Below, piece by piece: positions 1 to 6,873 of a DNA stretch of 50,332 nucleotides. This DNA is from Coprenecus sp964640305. Its GTDB lineage: Bacteria > Bacteroidota > Bacteroidia > Bacteroidales > UBA932. How positions within the stretch are numbered: the stretch's first letter is position 1; each line of letters begins with the position of its first letter. Both the position numbers and the translations under genes were made by a program. The notes under the pieces were generated by a model. The model saw nothing but the letters and a program-made list of their open reading frames with translations. It was not told the origin of the DNA and ran no database searches. The stretch spans positions 1 to 50,332 of the forward strand of contig CAZXFF010000011.1 of NCBI GenBank assembly GCA_964640305.1, in the 5' to 3' direction.

Positions 1-36
1 GGCCAAAAACCGGCCGTTCAATATAAAACATTGTAA
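1..36 (+). pseudogene. 3' tail of an IS3-type transposase (OrfB), cut by the contig edge
   Basis: Reading from base 1, eleven codons (GQKPAVQYKTL) run into a TAA at 34-36. The short Pro-x-x-x-Tyr-Lys pattern resembles the end of IS3-family OrfB integrases, which often finish with a G-x-(S/K)-P-x-x-Y-(R/K) motif. The stop lies about 60 bases before a candidate inverted-repeat end, which is the usual IS3 arrangement. Only the tail is present, so the family call rests on a very short match plus its position and is tentative. Confidence 0.4.
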
Positions 37-37
37 A

Positions 38-60
38 TCAGTAGATTACCTATCTACTGA
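38..60. repeat. Perfect 9-bp inverted repeat inside the IS end
   Basis: TCAGTAGAT (38-46) and ATCTACTGA (52-60) are exact reverse complements around the loop TACCT. It starts just after the transposase stop codon. No T-run follows, so it is not a standard terminator; it may block read-through at the transcript level or be part of the element's end structure. Confidence 0.7.
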
Positions 61-97
61 CAGTTATTAACCTGTCCAACTTTTTGGGTACACCTCA

Positions 98-483
98 GAC
101 TTTGCATAGTGTAAAACCTGTATCACTCTGGTTATTAGATGGATATCATAGTGATTCTATGCAAAGTGTCCTGCGGGAAGCCTTCTCGCAGGGGGTGGGC
201 AGTGTACGTACTGCCACAACGCCCGTTATTCGGCAGATTTCGGGCGGTGTGGAAAAGAGGCCTGGGAGGAATGCTGTCCAGAGGGCGGTGTGGAAGAGGG
301 GGCGGGCGAGAATGTACTCGAGGTGGTTTTCTCGCAGTGTTGGGCGGGAAATGGATCGGGGATAGGCAGGCTTCGGGAGGCTAGCATACAGGAATGGCTT
401 TATGTAAAGGGGCTGCCGTGGTGGCGGGATTGTAGGGGAGCTGTGAAGAAACTTCCGAGTAGGGTGCCGGAAAGAAATTTGCC
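98..483. other. Non-coding, G-rich, hairpin- and repeat-bearing stretch
   Basis: No convincing gene is present; reading frames here give Arg/Pro/Gly-rich, low-quality peptides. Visible structures are an 11-bp inverted repeat ACTTTGCATAG (99-109)/CTATGCAAAGT (157-167); a 10-bp hairpin with one G-U pair and loop GCC (170-192); a direct repeat GGGCGGTGTGGAA at 242 and 283; and a degenerate repeat TTCTCGCAG...GGGC at 183-200 and 329-345. The plus strand is strongly G-rich. It lies between the IS end and the cydAB terminator and could be decayed DNA or a structured RNA. Confidence 0.5.
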
Positions 484-525
484 GGGAAAAAGAGAGGCTG
501 CCTGGAACCTTGGTCAAGCAGCCTC
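484..525 (-). terminator. Intrinsic terminator of the cydAB operon
   Basis: On the minus strand, GAGGCTGC and GCAGCCTC form a perfect 8-bp stem (518-525 with 494-501) around a 16-base loop, followed by TCTTTTT (to about 486). It starts 25 bases after the cydB stop, which fits a rho-independent terminator. Confidence 0.8.
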
Positions 526-549
526 ATTCACTATTTACTTGTGTGTCCG

Positions 550-1650
550 TTACTTCATCTTTCTCCACACCCAGACTATGTATGCGGCTACGAACGGGAT
601 GGCTGCAGATACGTATGCCATGACCTTTAATGTAAACAGGCTTGAGGAGCTGTTGTAGAGAGTCAGGGAGTCCTGTATGTCGACGGTGGATACATAGTAG
701 GCGGTATTGTTGAATGCCGCGCACAGGAGCAGGGAGCAAACGGCAAGGAATGTGCCTGCACCGGTTATATAGAAGTTGTATTTTTCTCCTTTGGACATAA
801 ATTGCCTTGCCAGTCCTGTCAGTACTGCGGCAACTCCGGCGAGGAAGATGACTGCAATCCATGGGCACTGCAGCATATTGTGGAGATATTTGTATTTTTC
901 CGGATATATTGTGCCCGTTGCAGGATCAGTTCCGTATCCTGTCATAAGCATTATGCATAGTACGAATGCAACGAATGTCAGGACGAATGCCGGTGCCGAA
1001 AAAACAAGTCTCCTCCGGCATTTCGCGGCGAAGTCCCCTATGTCTGGTTTGGTAAGCAGGTAAAGCAGTCCCAATGTGCGTGCAGCCAGGAATACTACGG
1101 TGCCCAGCAGCAGGTTGATGGGATTGGCGAGTGCATCCAGACCATGCCATCCGTTGCTCCATCTGGATATGGCCGGGGCAGCAGAATCGGTAATGGCGAT
1201 CTTGTCTATTCCGAAGGCTCCTCCCGTGAAGAATGTCGCTACTGCGACACCGAGCAGGAACGTGCCTGCCGTTCCGTTCAGGAACAGGAAGATTTCGAAT
1301 GTCCTTTTTCCGAAGATGTTCCCTGCGTCATCCCTGTATTCAAATGAGAATGCCTGAATGACGAATAGCAGCAGTATGCATATCCATAGCCAGTATGCGC
1401 CTCCGAATGAAGTGGAATAGAATAGGGGGAATGAGGCGAATGCAGCACCTCCGAAAGTAACAAGTGTCGTAAACGTTATCTCCCATTTATGTCCGGCGTA
1501 TTTTACTACAGTGTCCTTATCGGATGGTGCTGAAGCAGTATGCAGCAGCAGTCCCTGCATACCCTGCACGAAAAGCAGGAATACGAGGGCAGATCCTAGG
1601 ATGGAGACCAGTGCCCACCAGTAATGTTGCAGAAAATTCAGTGTTTCCAT
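550..1650 (-). CDS. cydB: Cytochrome bd ubiquinol oxidase subunit II
   Basis: This integral membrane protein is subunit II of the bd-type quinol oxidase, which pairs with CydA to reduce oxygen with quinol electrons at high affinity. From the chosen ATG (1648-1650) it has 366 residues, starting METLNFLQHYWWALV, with about eight to nine hydrophobic spans. The start places it 2 bases after the cydA stop; a longer frame extending upstream would lie inside cydA and adds polar sequence unlike CydB. It is the last gene of the cydAB operon, with a clear terminator after it. Length and order match Bacteroidota cydAB, and the assignment is firm. Confidence 0.95.
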   Translation of the reverse strand: METLNFLQHYWWALVSILGSALVFLLFVQGMQGLLLHTASAPSDKDTVVKYAGHKWEITFTTLVTFGGAAFASFPLFYSTSFGGAYWLWICILLLFVIQAFSFEYRDDAGNIFGKRTFEIFLFLNGTAGTFLLGVAVATFFTGGAFGIDKIAITDSAAPAISRWSNGWHGLDALANPINLLLGTVVFLAARTLGLLYLLTKPDIGDFAAKCRRRLVFSAPAFVLTFVAFVLCIMLMTGYGTDPATGTIYPEKYKYLHNMLQCPWIAVIFLAGVAAVLTGLARQFMSKGEKYNFYITGAGTFLAVCSLLLCAAFNNTAYYVSTVDIQDSLTLYNSSSSLFTLKVMAYVSAAIPFVAAYIVWVWRKMK

Positions 1651-1652
1651 AA

Positions 1653-3203
1653 TCAGGCCCCCTTTTTGATTTGTTTCCACATGATGCTTGCCTCCACGCA
1701 TAGCATGGATGTAAACAGGACAATGAACAGTATCAGAGTTGTCAGTACATTGCCGGAGCTGACTCCGGATACAGCAGCATTGACAGGAAGAAGGTTCTGT
1801 ATTGTCCATGGTTGCCTGCCGACTTCAGCCACAATCCAGCCGGACTGAGAGCAGATGTAAACAAGAGGTACGCTTATAATGCCTGCCCAGAGCAGCCATT
1901 TGTTGGCCTCGAGTTTCCCCTTTCTTTCAAAAAAGATGAACAGTATGAAAATAAGGAAGAAGAACATTCCTAACATTACCATTATGTGGAACGCGTAGAA
2001 TACAAGAGGAACGTTCGGGACAAGGTCTTCTTCGTTTTCTACATAGTGGTATCCGAAATACTTGAAATTGTCTTCAAGGAACAGTCTGTTAAGTTCCATG
2101 AAGAAAGCGCTTCCGGAATCCTTTGCCTCCTGGTATCCTGCGAGAGCATTTACTGCGGCAGTCCCCATTTCCTTTTTTTCCTGGAAGGATGGCTCTATGT
2201 ATGTATTGCCCTCCATGTCGGTAAATTCATAGCCTCCTTTGATAATGTCGTTTATCCCGGGAACAAAGCCGTCGGATTCCCTTGTGGCCAGCAGGGACAG
2301 CATTTTGGGAAATGAGATCTGGAAGAGGAAAGGATCTTCATCTTCCCCTTCTTTTCCGGTTATGTCTTTCTTGGGGTTAAGTATTCCGAAACCTACAAGG
2401 GGGGCATTGGATGATCCGTCATAAAGACCTTCCATTGCCGCAAGTTTCATGGGCTGTACCTTCGCTACATTGTAAGCGGAGCCGTCGCCTGTATAGATCA
2501 GGACAATGAGGGAGACAATGCCGAATACTGATGCTATCCTGATGGATTTAAGGGCCAGCATCCGCTCTCTGTTCCTGATCAGGAACCAGGATGAAACGGC
2601 TATGACGAAGATGGAGGCGAGTACGTAGCCGTTTGTAACGGAGTGGAAGAATTTGTTTATCGCTACTGGAGAAGTTACGACTGCCCAGAAATCGGTCATT
2701 TCATTTCTTGCAGTATCGATATTGAAGGTCATGCCTGTTGGATACTGCATCCATGCGTTTGCAATCAGAATCCAGACAGCGGAGAGATTCGTCCCTATTG
2801 CTGTAAGCCAGGTTGATGCGAGATGGGCCTTTCTGCTTACTTTTTCCCATCCGAAGTACATGACGGCGAAGAATGTACTTTCCATGAAGAATGCAAAAAT
2901 GCCTTCTATCGCAAGAGGCGCCCCGAAGATGTCCCCTACGAACCATGAATAGTTGCTCCAGTTGGTTCCGAACTCGAATTCCAGTATAATCCCGGTTGCG
3001 ATGCCCATTGCAAAATTGATGGCAAACAGCTTCATCCAGAATTTTGCAGTCCGTTTCCAGAAATCATCTCCGGACCTGTAATAAATCGTTTCCATTATCG
3101 CTATTATGAAACCCAGGCCGAGGGTCAGGGGAACAAACAGCCAATGGTACATGGCAGTTACTGCAAACTGCCATCTGGAGAGGTCAACCAATGTCGATAG
3201 CAT
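1653..3203 (-). CDS. cydA: Cytochrome bd ubiquinol oxidase subunit I
   Basis: CydA carries the haems and quinol site of the bd oxidase in the inner membrane. The 516-residue protein starts with the typical LSRWQFAVTAMYHWLFVPLTLG segment, where His20 matches the family's haem-ligand histidine near position 19. The acidic pair in TM3 is visible in GAPLAIEGIFAFFMEST. The GRQPW motif of the periplasmic quinol loop is present (EVGRQPWTIQ), and several spans follow to the C-terminus. cydB begins 2 bases after the stop. A small membrane protein gene lies 9 bases upstream. In anaerobic Bacteroidota this enzyme typically scavenges oxygen and supports growth at nanomolar oxygen. Confidence 0.96.
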   Translation of the reverse strand: MLSTLVDLSRWQFAVTAMYHWLFVPLTLGLGFIIAIMETIYYRSGDDFWKRTAKFWMKLFAINFAMGIATGIILEFEFGTNWSNYSWFVGDIFGAPLAIEGIFAFFMESTFFAVMYFGWEKVSRKAHLASTWLTAIGTNLSAVWILIANAWMQYPTGMTFNIDTARNEMTDFWAVVTSPVAINKFFHSVTNGYVLASIFVIAVSSWFLIRNRERMLALKSIRIASVFGIVSLIVLIYTGDGSAYNVAKVQPMKLAAMEGLYDGSSNAPLVGFGILNPKKDITGKEGEDEDPFLFQISFPKMLSLLATRESDGFVPGINDIIKGGYEFTDMEGNTYIEPSFQEKKEMGTAAVNALAGYQEAKDSGSAFFMELNRLFLEDNFKYFGYHYVENEEDLVPNVPLVFYAFHIMVMLGMFFFLIFILFIFFERKGKLEANKWLLWAGIISVPLVYICSQSGWIVAEVGRQPWTIQNLLPVNAAVSGVSSGNVLTTLILFIVLFTSMLCVEASIMWKQIKKGA

Positions 3204-3212
3204 ATGAATTTA

Positions 3213-3419
3213 TTAGTTTGTAAGATTTTCTATTACCGTGCGGGCTTTCTCTTCATCTGTCCGGCAATCTGCCATGGCCGGCCGGAAGAAGATAGCCCTG
3301 AGTACGGCAAAAATTATAAAGAGCTTCACGAGAACAAGTATCCATAGGGTTCTGCCTAATGGAGACAAGTCCCGGAAGCCCTCATAATACAGCCTCCATA
3401 TAGGACGGAGTTTTCCCAT
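3213..3419 (-). CDS. Small single-span membrane protein next to cydA (DUF4492-like)
   Basis: This 68-residue protein has a basic N-terminus (MGKLRPIWRLYYEGFRDLSPLG), one hydrophobic span (about residues 23-42, TLWILVLVKLFIIFAVLRAIFF) and a short polar tail. It resembles the DUF4492 family, which I recall as lying directly upstream of cydA in many Bacteroidota. The ATG at 3417-3419 was chosen because the upstream extension overlaps the protease gene and looks unlike protein. The stop is 9 bases before cydA, so the two are almost surely co-transcribed. By size and position it could be an accessory subunit of the bd oxidase, like CydX, but there is no sequence homology I can claim. Confidence 0.8.
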   Translation of the reverse strand: MGKLRPIWRLYYEGFRDLSPLGRTLWILVLVKLFIIFAVLRAIFFRPAMADCRTDEEKARTVIENLTN

Positions 3420-3430
3420 TCTACAGGGAA

Positions 3431-4822
3431 TTACAGCTCTTCGGCAAACATGGGATCCCAAGGCGGGAGCATGATAGGCTTGGTGTCAAGCAGGCGGAGA
3501 ATGTTTTCAGGTACATATTTCTTTTCCACTACCAGGCGGAACATGTATTCTTCAAACCATTCATCGGTCATGACAAGATGACCTTTGTGTCCGCTCATAC
3601 CCCACGAGTTCTCCACTTTCCATTTCTTCGGATTGCCTTGCGCATCCAGATCTACGGCCATAAGGGTCATTGCGTGTGACGAACCGCTGGAGCCGGTCAG
3701 GATCCTTTCGCGTTTGTCCATGCCGAAGGTTGTACCCATAAGTGAGCCGTAGTCATAGTAGTTCACATCCAGGACTCCGTTGGGACTGTCGAGGAATTTG
3801 CCTACGTCGCATGAGAAATACATCATGGTGCTGTCCTTGATGGAAGCGATTGCCATTTTCTTGATTTCTTCTATGGGCAGATTGATGTAGAGCCAGTTCT
3901 TTCCGTCATATACGTGGCGGTCATACTCTATCTCGTATACCTTGTAATATTCGCGGGTAGGATCGTTCATCAGCATGACGTATGATGACTTCAGGTCTTT
4001 TCCGATGTATTCTTGATAGAATGATTTCGGAGTGTAGGTCTTAGTGCTTACAGGTTTTCCGGAAGCATCGTACATAGTCCATTCGAATTCTGTGGGAGGT
4101 TCGCCAAGATTGAGTACGAGGAATCTGTATATGAAAGCGAGCATTTCTACCTTGCGCTCCTGCAGTTTGGCTGCAAGTTCTTTCTTGGGAGCAGTCATTT
4201 CCCTCAGTTCGAGACCGAATTCCTTCAGCTTCAGTCCGATGAGATTGGACATCCCGGAAGTGCTGTTGGATGAGTTGGTTTCGGGCATTACCTGTGCAGG
4301 TACTACACCATATTTCATTATGAGGTCGGAAACACCGGTAAACTGGCCTCCGTCCCCGATAGGATGGCGGAAAAGCCATTCTACCTTGCGGTCGTCCATG
4401 GGCAGATCACGGGTGTCGATTATGCCCTGCAGGAAAAGGTTGGCCTTTTCGAGCTGGTCCCAGAAGAAATTGTAGTTCTGTGAGAACTGGAAAGCGCCCA
4501 GATTGTTTTCACGGATGAAATCTGCCCTGAGGACATTGAGTCCGGAGAAGAGCCAGCAGCGTCCGCTGGATTTCTGGTCGCTGATGCCTTTGGAAGGAAC
4601 CTCGTCTGAGAAATGGAAATCGTAGGTGGAGGTGATACCCTGTCTTACGGCAAGCCTGCTGATGCTGTTTGCAGAGATTGCATTTCTCAGGGCCCTTTCT
4701 TCAGGTGTGTCGCCGTATCCTTTGCGGATGGCGGTCATCATGTCTTCGGTTATCCCTCCGTTCTGTGCGAAGGCGAAAATCCCGCATAATGACATGAGAA
4801 TGATAGAAAGATAATATTTCAT
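3431..4822 (-). CDS. pepC: Secreted C1-family peptidase, aminopeptidase C / bleomycin hydrolase type
   Basis: This papain-like cysteine peptidase has 463 residues. A signal peptide (MKYYLSIILMSLCGIFAFA, cut before Gln20) exports it, unlike the cytoplasmic PepC of Firmicutes. The active-site Cys89 lies in DQKSSGRCWLFSG, His383 in SSHAMTLMAV and Asn405 in VENSWG, so the triad is complete. It likely trims peptides in the periplasm. A -7 box lies 34 bases upstream. Downstream, the small membrane gene starts 11 bases after the stop, so it probably heads the cydAB transcript, an arrangement with no obvious functional link. Confidence 0.9.
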   Translation of the reverse strand: MKYYLSIILMSLCGIFAFAQNGGITEDMMTAIRKGYGDTPEERALRNAISANSISRLAVRQGITSTYDFHFSDEVPSKGISDQKSSGRCWLFSGLNVLRADFIRENNLGAFQFSQNYNFFWDQLEKANLFLQGIIDTRDLPMDDRKVEWLFRHPIGDGGQFTGVSDLIMKYGVVPAQVMPETNSSNSTSGMSNLIGLKLKEFGLELREMTAPKKELAAKLQERKVEMLAFIYRFLVLNLGEPPTEFEWTMYDASGKPVSTKTYTPKSFYQEYIGKDLKSSYVMLMNDPTREYYKVYEIEYDRHVYDGKNWLYINLPIEEIKKMAIASIKDSTMMYFSCDVGKFLDSPNGVLDVNYYDYGSLMGTTFGMDKRERILTGSSGSSHAMTLMAVDLDAQGNPKKWKVENSWGMSGHKGHLVMTDEWFEEYMFRLVVEKKYVPENILRLLDTKPIMLPPWDPMFAEEL

Positions 4823-4856
4823 AGAATGAACCTTATTAAGTATATGAATAATGTTC

Positions 4857-4864
4857 CAAATTTA
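4857..4864 (-). promoter_or_regulatory. Bacteroidota-type -7 box for pepC-cydAB
   Basis: TAAATTTG on the minus strand matches the TAnnTTTG consensus and sits 34 bases before the pepC ATG in a 63-base gap. A TTGACA-like element lies about 18 bases upstream; no exact TTTG -33 element was seen at the usual spacing. Confidence 0.5.
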
Positions 4865-4885
4865 AACAAAATATAATAATGTCTG

Positions 4886-5836
4886 TCAATCTACGGTGAG
4901 AAATTTACCAGTGTCGGAAATCCATTCGATCGGGATTCCCCTCCGTTCCATTCCCCTGAACCATGTCATCTGTCTTTTGGCAAACTGGTGTATTGCAATA
5001 GCCAGTCTTGACTTCATTTCGTCGAATGTCATCTGCCCTGTAAGGTACAGGGTGACGAATTTGTATTCCAGTCCATAGTAGATCAGGTCTTCGGGAGGAA
5101 TACCTTTGTCCAGAAGGCCTTGAACCTCTTCTACCATCCCCTCCTTCAGCCTTTCATCCAGTCTCCGGTCTATTCTGGCATTTCTTTCTTCGCGGCTGAC
5201 GGAGATACCCAGATATTTGACTTCATCCGTACCGAACTTCCGGATTGCGGCGGCATCGGTTCCGGATGCCTTATCCGAAAATACACCGGTGTCTTCGGGA
5301 TGTTCTTTCTGGTATACGGCTATTTCTATTGCGCGTATGAGCCTTTTTCGGGTGTCGTAGTCCGTGGTGTTGTGCGGGGTGGTCAGGGACTGCAGCATGG
5401 CTATGAGCTCCGTATCGCTGTGCTTTTCGAGCTCTTCCCGGAGTTGCGGATCTGACGGGACGTCCGGGATGGAATAGCCTCTGGTGACGGATTCCAGATA
5501 CAGGCCGGAGCCTCCGCACAGTATTGCTTTTTTCCCTCTGGATACAATGTCCGAGTATGCTTCTGCGAAAGCACGCTGGTATCTGAAAATATCATATCTG
5601 GTACCGGCATCTGCAATATCTATTAGGTGGTACGGGATTTCCTTTCCGTCTATGATATAGTCTGCAAGGTCTTTTCCTGTCCCTATATCCATACCCCGGT
5701 AAATCTGTCTGGAGTCTGCGGAAATGATTTCCGCACCTATGATATCGGCCAGCCTTACGGCAAACCGGGTCTTGCCGGATGCCGTGGGTCCGAGTACCGC
5801 AATCAATTTGTAGTTGTCGAAACTGTGCTGGTTCAT
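4886..5836 (-). CDS. miaA: tRNA dimethylallyltransferase
   Basis: MiaA transfers an isopentenyl group to A37 of tRNAs that read codons starting with U. The 316-residue protein has the P-loop GPTASGKTRFAV near residue 15, the ISADSRQIYRGMDIGTGK motif that contacts substrate, and the YYGLEYKF and QFAKRQMTWFR motifs near the C-terminus. The ATG at 5834-5836 was chosen because it overlaps the stop of the EamA gene in an ATGA arrangement and places the P-loop close to the N-terminus; a longer frame runs back into the transporter gene. The substrate comes from the isoprenoid pathway, whose ispD is also in this window but not adjacent. Confidence 0.95.
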   Translation of the reverse strand: MNQHSFDNYKLIAVLGPTASGKTRFAVRLADIIGAEIISADSRQIYRGMDIGTGKDLADYIIDGKEIPYHLIDIADAGTRYDIFRYQRAFAEAYSDIVSRGKKAILCGGSGLYLESVTRGYSIPDVPSDPQLREELEKHSDTELIAMLQSLTTPHNTTDYDTRKRLIRAIEIAVYQKEHPEDTGVFSDKASGTDAAAIRKFGTDEVKYLGISVSREERNARIDRRLDERLKEGMVEEVQGLLDKGIPPEDLIYYGLEYKFVTLYLTGQMTFDEMKSRLAIAIHQFAKRQMTWFRGMERRGIPIEWISDTGKFLTVD

Positions 5837-6759
5837 GTCTGGTTTTTGGCTCTGCTTTTGTTTACGAGAAATACTCCTGAAAATACAAGAATTATGGAAA
5901 CGGCTTTCAGGATGCTGAATCTGTCCATTCCCCACAGGATGGCAGCAAACGAGGCTACCACCGGCTGGACGTAATTGTATGTTGCTACTATGGTGGGACG
6001 CAGGGCTTTCTGTCCTATCGGTACAAGCAGGTAACAGAAAAATGTCCCTCCAAGGAGGATGAATCCGAGGGCGGCATACTCCAAGGCGGGAACCGCTGCC
6101 CAGTCTGTTCTGATGAAATTGCTGCCTGTAAGCGGTATCATCACGGCCGAGGCGAAGAGGAACATCCATTTCATCAGGGTGACCGGAGAATATCTGGAAA
6201 TGAGGTCCTTGAAGATGACCAGATATACAGCATACGAGCATTGTGCAAGGAAGCACATGAGATTGCCTCCGGGACTTGACGTCCTTACAGGAACCTGGGA
6301 GCCGGGCTGAACCCCGGGTGTCAGGCTTTCCCCGAATACCAGGATCAAGGCACCGGTGGCTCCCAGCAGCACTCCGGATACCTTCTTTCCGGTTATGGGC
6401 TCTTTCAGGTACAGCGCCGATATTGTCATGGCTATGATAGGCAGGGATGTCGTTATGACAGAGGCATCTACCGGAGATGTCATGGAAATTCCTGTAATGT
6501 AGACCCCCTGGTTCATCACTATGGCGAACATTCCGGCGAGGAACAGGCGGAAATAGTCCTTCTTTTCCACTTTCTCCCGCTTTGCGAACAATGAGAAAAT
6601 CCAGAACAGGATTGCTCCTCCGAAGATCCTTACGTCAGTGACGGCGAGCGGATTGACTGTCCCGGCAGACATTACGTATTTGGAAACAGGGGCCATAAGT
6701 CCCCACATGCCGCTTGCGGCAAGCATGGCCAGATGCCCGTTTAATGCGCTGTTTCTCAT
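5833..6759 (-). CDS. EamA/DMT-family transporter
   Basis: The 308-residue inner-membrane protein has about ten hydrophobic spans arranged as two EamA repeats, one near the N-terminus (ASGMWGLMAPVSKYVM) and the second after CFLAQCSYAVYLVIFKDLI. Repeat features such as DASVITTSLPIIAMTISALYLKEP are typical of drug/metabolite transporters. The substrate cannot be told from sequence. The ATG at 6757-6759 gives the normal family N-terminus; longer readings would cross the divergent gcvP start. It overlaps miaA by 4 bases (ATGA), so translation of the two is probably coupled. A -7 box lies 19 bases upstream. Confidence 0.9.
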   Translation of the reverse strand: MRNSALNGHLAMLAASGMWGLMAPVSKYVMSAGTVNPLAVTDVRIFGGAILFWIFSLFAKREKVEKKDYFRLFLAGMFAIVMNQGVYITGISMTSPVDASVITTSLPIIAMTISALYLKEPITGKKVSGVLLGATGALILVFGESLTPGVQPGSQVPVRTSSPGGNLMCFLAQCSYAVYLVIFKDLISRYSPVTLMKWMFLFASAVMIPLTGSNFIRTDWAAVPALEYAALGFILLGGTFFCYLLVPIGQKALRPTIVATYNYVQPVVASFAAILWGMDRFSILKAVSIILVFSGVFLVNKSRAKNQT

Positions 6760-6778
6760 TCCTATGGTTTTCACTCGC

Positions 6779-6786
6779 CAAAGATA
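6779..6786 (-). promoter_or_regulatory. -7 box for the EamA-miaA operon
   Basis: TATCTTTG on the minus strand matches TAnnTTTG exactly and lies 19 bases upstream of the EamA ATG. No exact TTTG -33 element is evident at the expected distance. Confidence 0.5.
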
Positions 6787-6820
6787 TGTTTTTTTTCGAG
6801 GTTTTTCCGTAGAAAATACA

Positions 6821-6828
6821 TATATTTG
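6821..6828 (+). promoter_or_regulatory. -7 box for gcvP
   Basis: TATATTTG matches TAnnTTTG exactly, 45 bases before the gcvP ATG in the 114-base divergent gap. The upstream T-run (about 6801-6806) is at roughly the -33 position but lacks a clean TTTG. No glycine riboswitch fold is visible; the leader is too short for one. Confidence 0.55.
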
Positions 6829-6873
6829 AGGCTTGAACCAACAAACACCAACTATATTAATACAAAATAGATT

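Larger units (their letters stand above)
1..97 (+). mobile_element. Probable right end of an IS3-family (IS150-like) insertion sequence
   Basis: The block 73-97, read on the minus strand, begins TGAGGTGTACCC and continues AAAAAGTTGGACA. This resembles the IS150-group terminal repeat (TG...TGCACCC...GTTGGAC), with the terminal CA of the plus strand at 96-97. The element would extend left past base 1. Between the transposase stop and this end lies a perfect 9-bp hairpin. A repeated insertion sequence is also a common reason for a contig to end. The family match is from memory, not a search. Confidence 0.45.

Noticed and set aside
146..517. 123-codon minus-strand frame in the non-coding stretch
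   Set aside because: The peptide is Pro/Arg/Ser-rich without a domain or promoter, and it spans the cydAB terminator hairpin.
6760..6873. Glycine riboswitch upstream of gcvP
   Set aside because: The gap is 114 bases and holds promoters for two directions. No tandem aptamer fold is visible.
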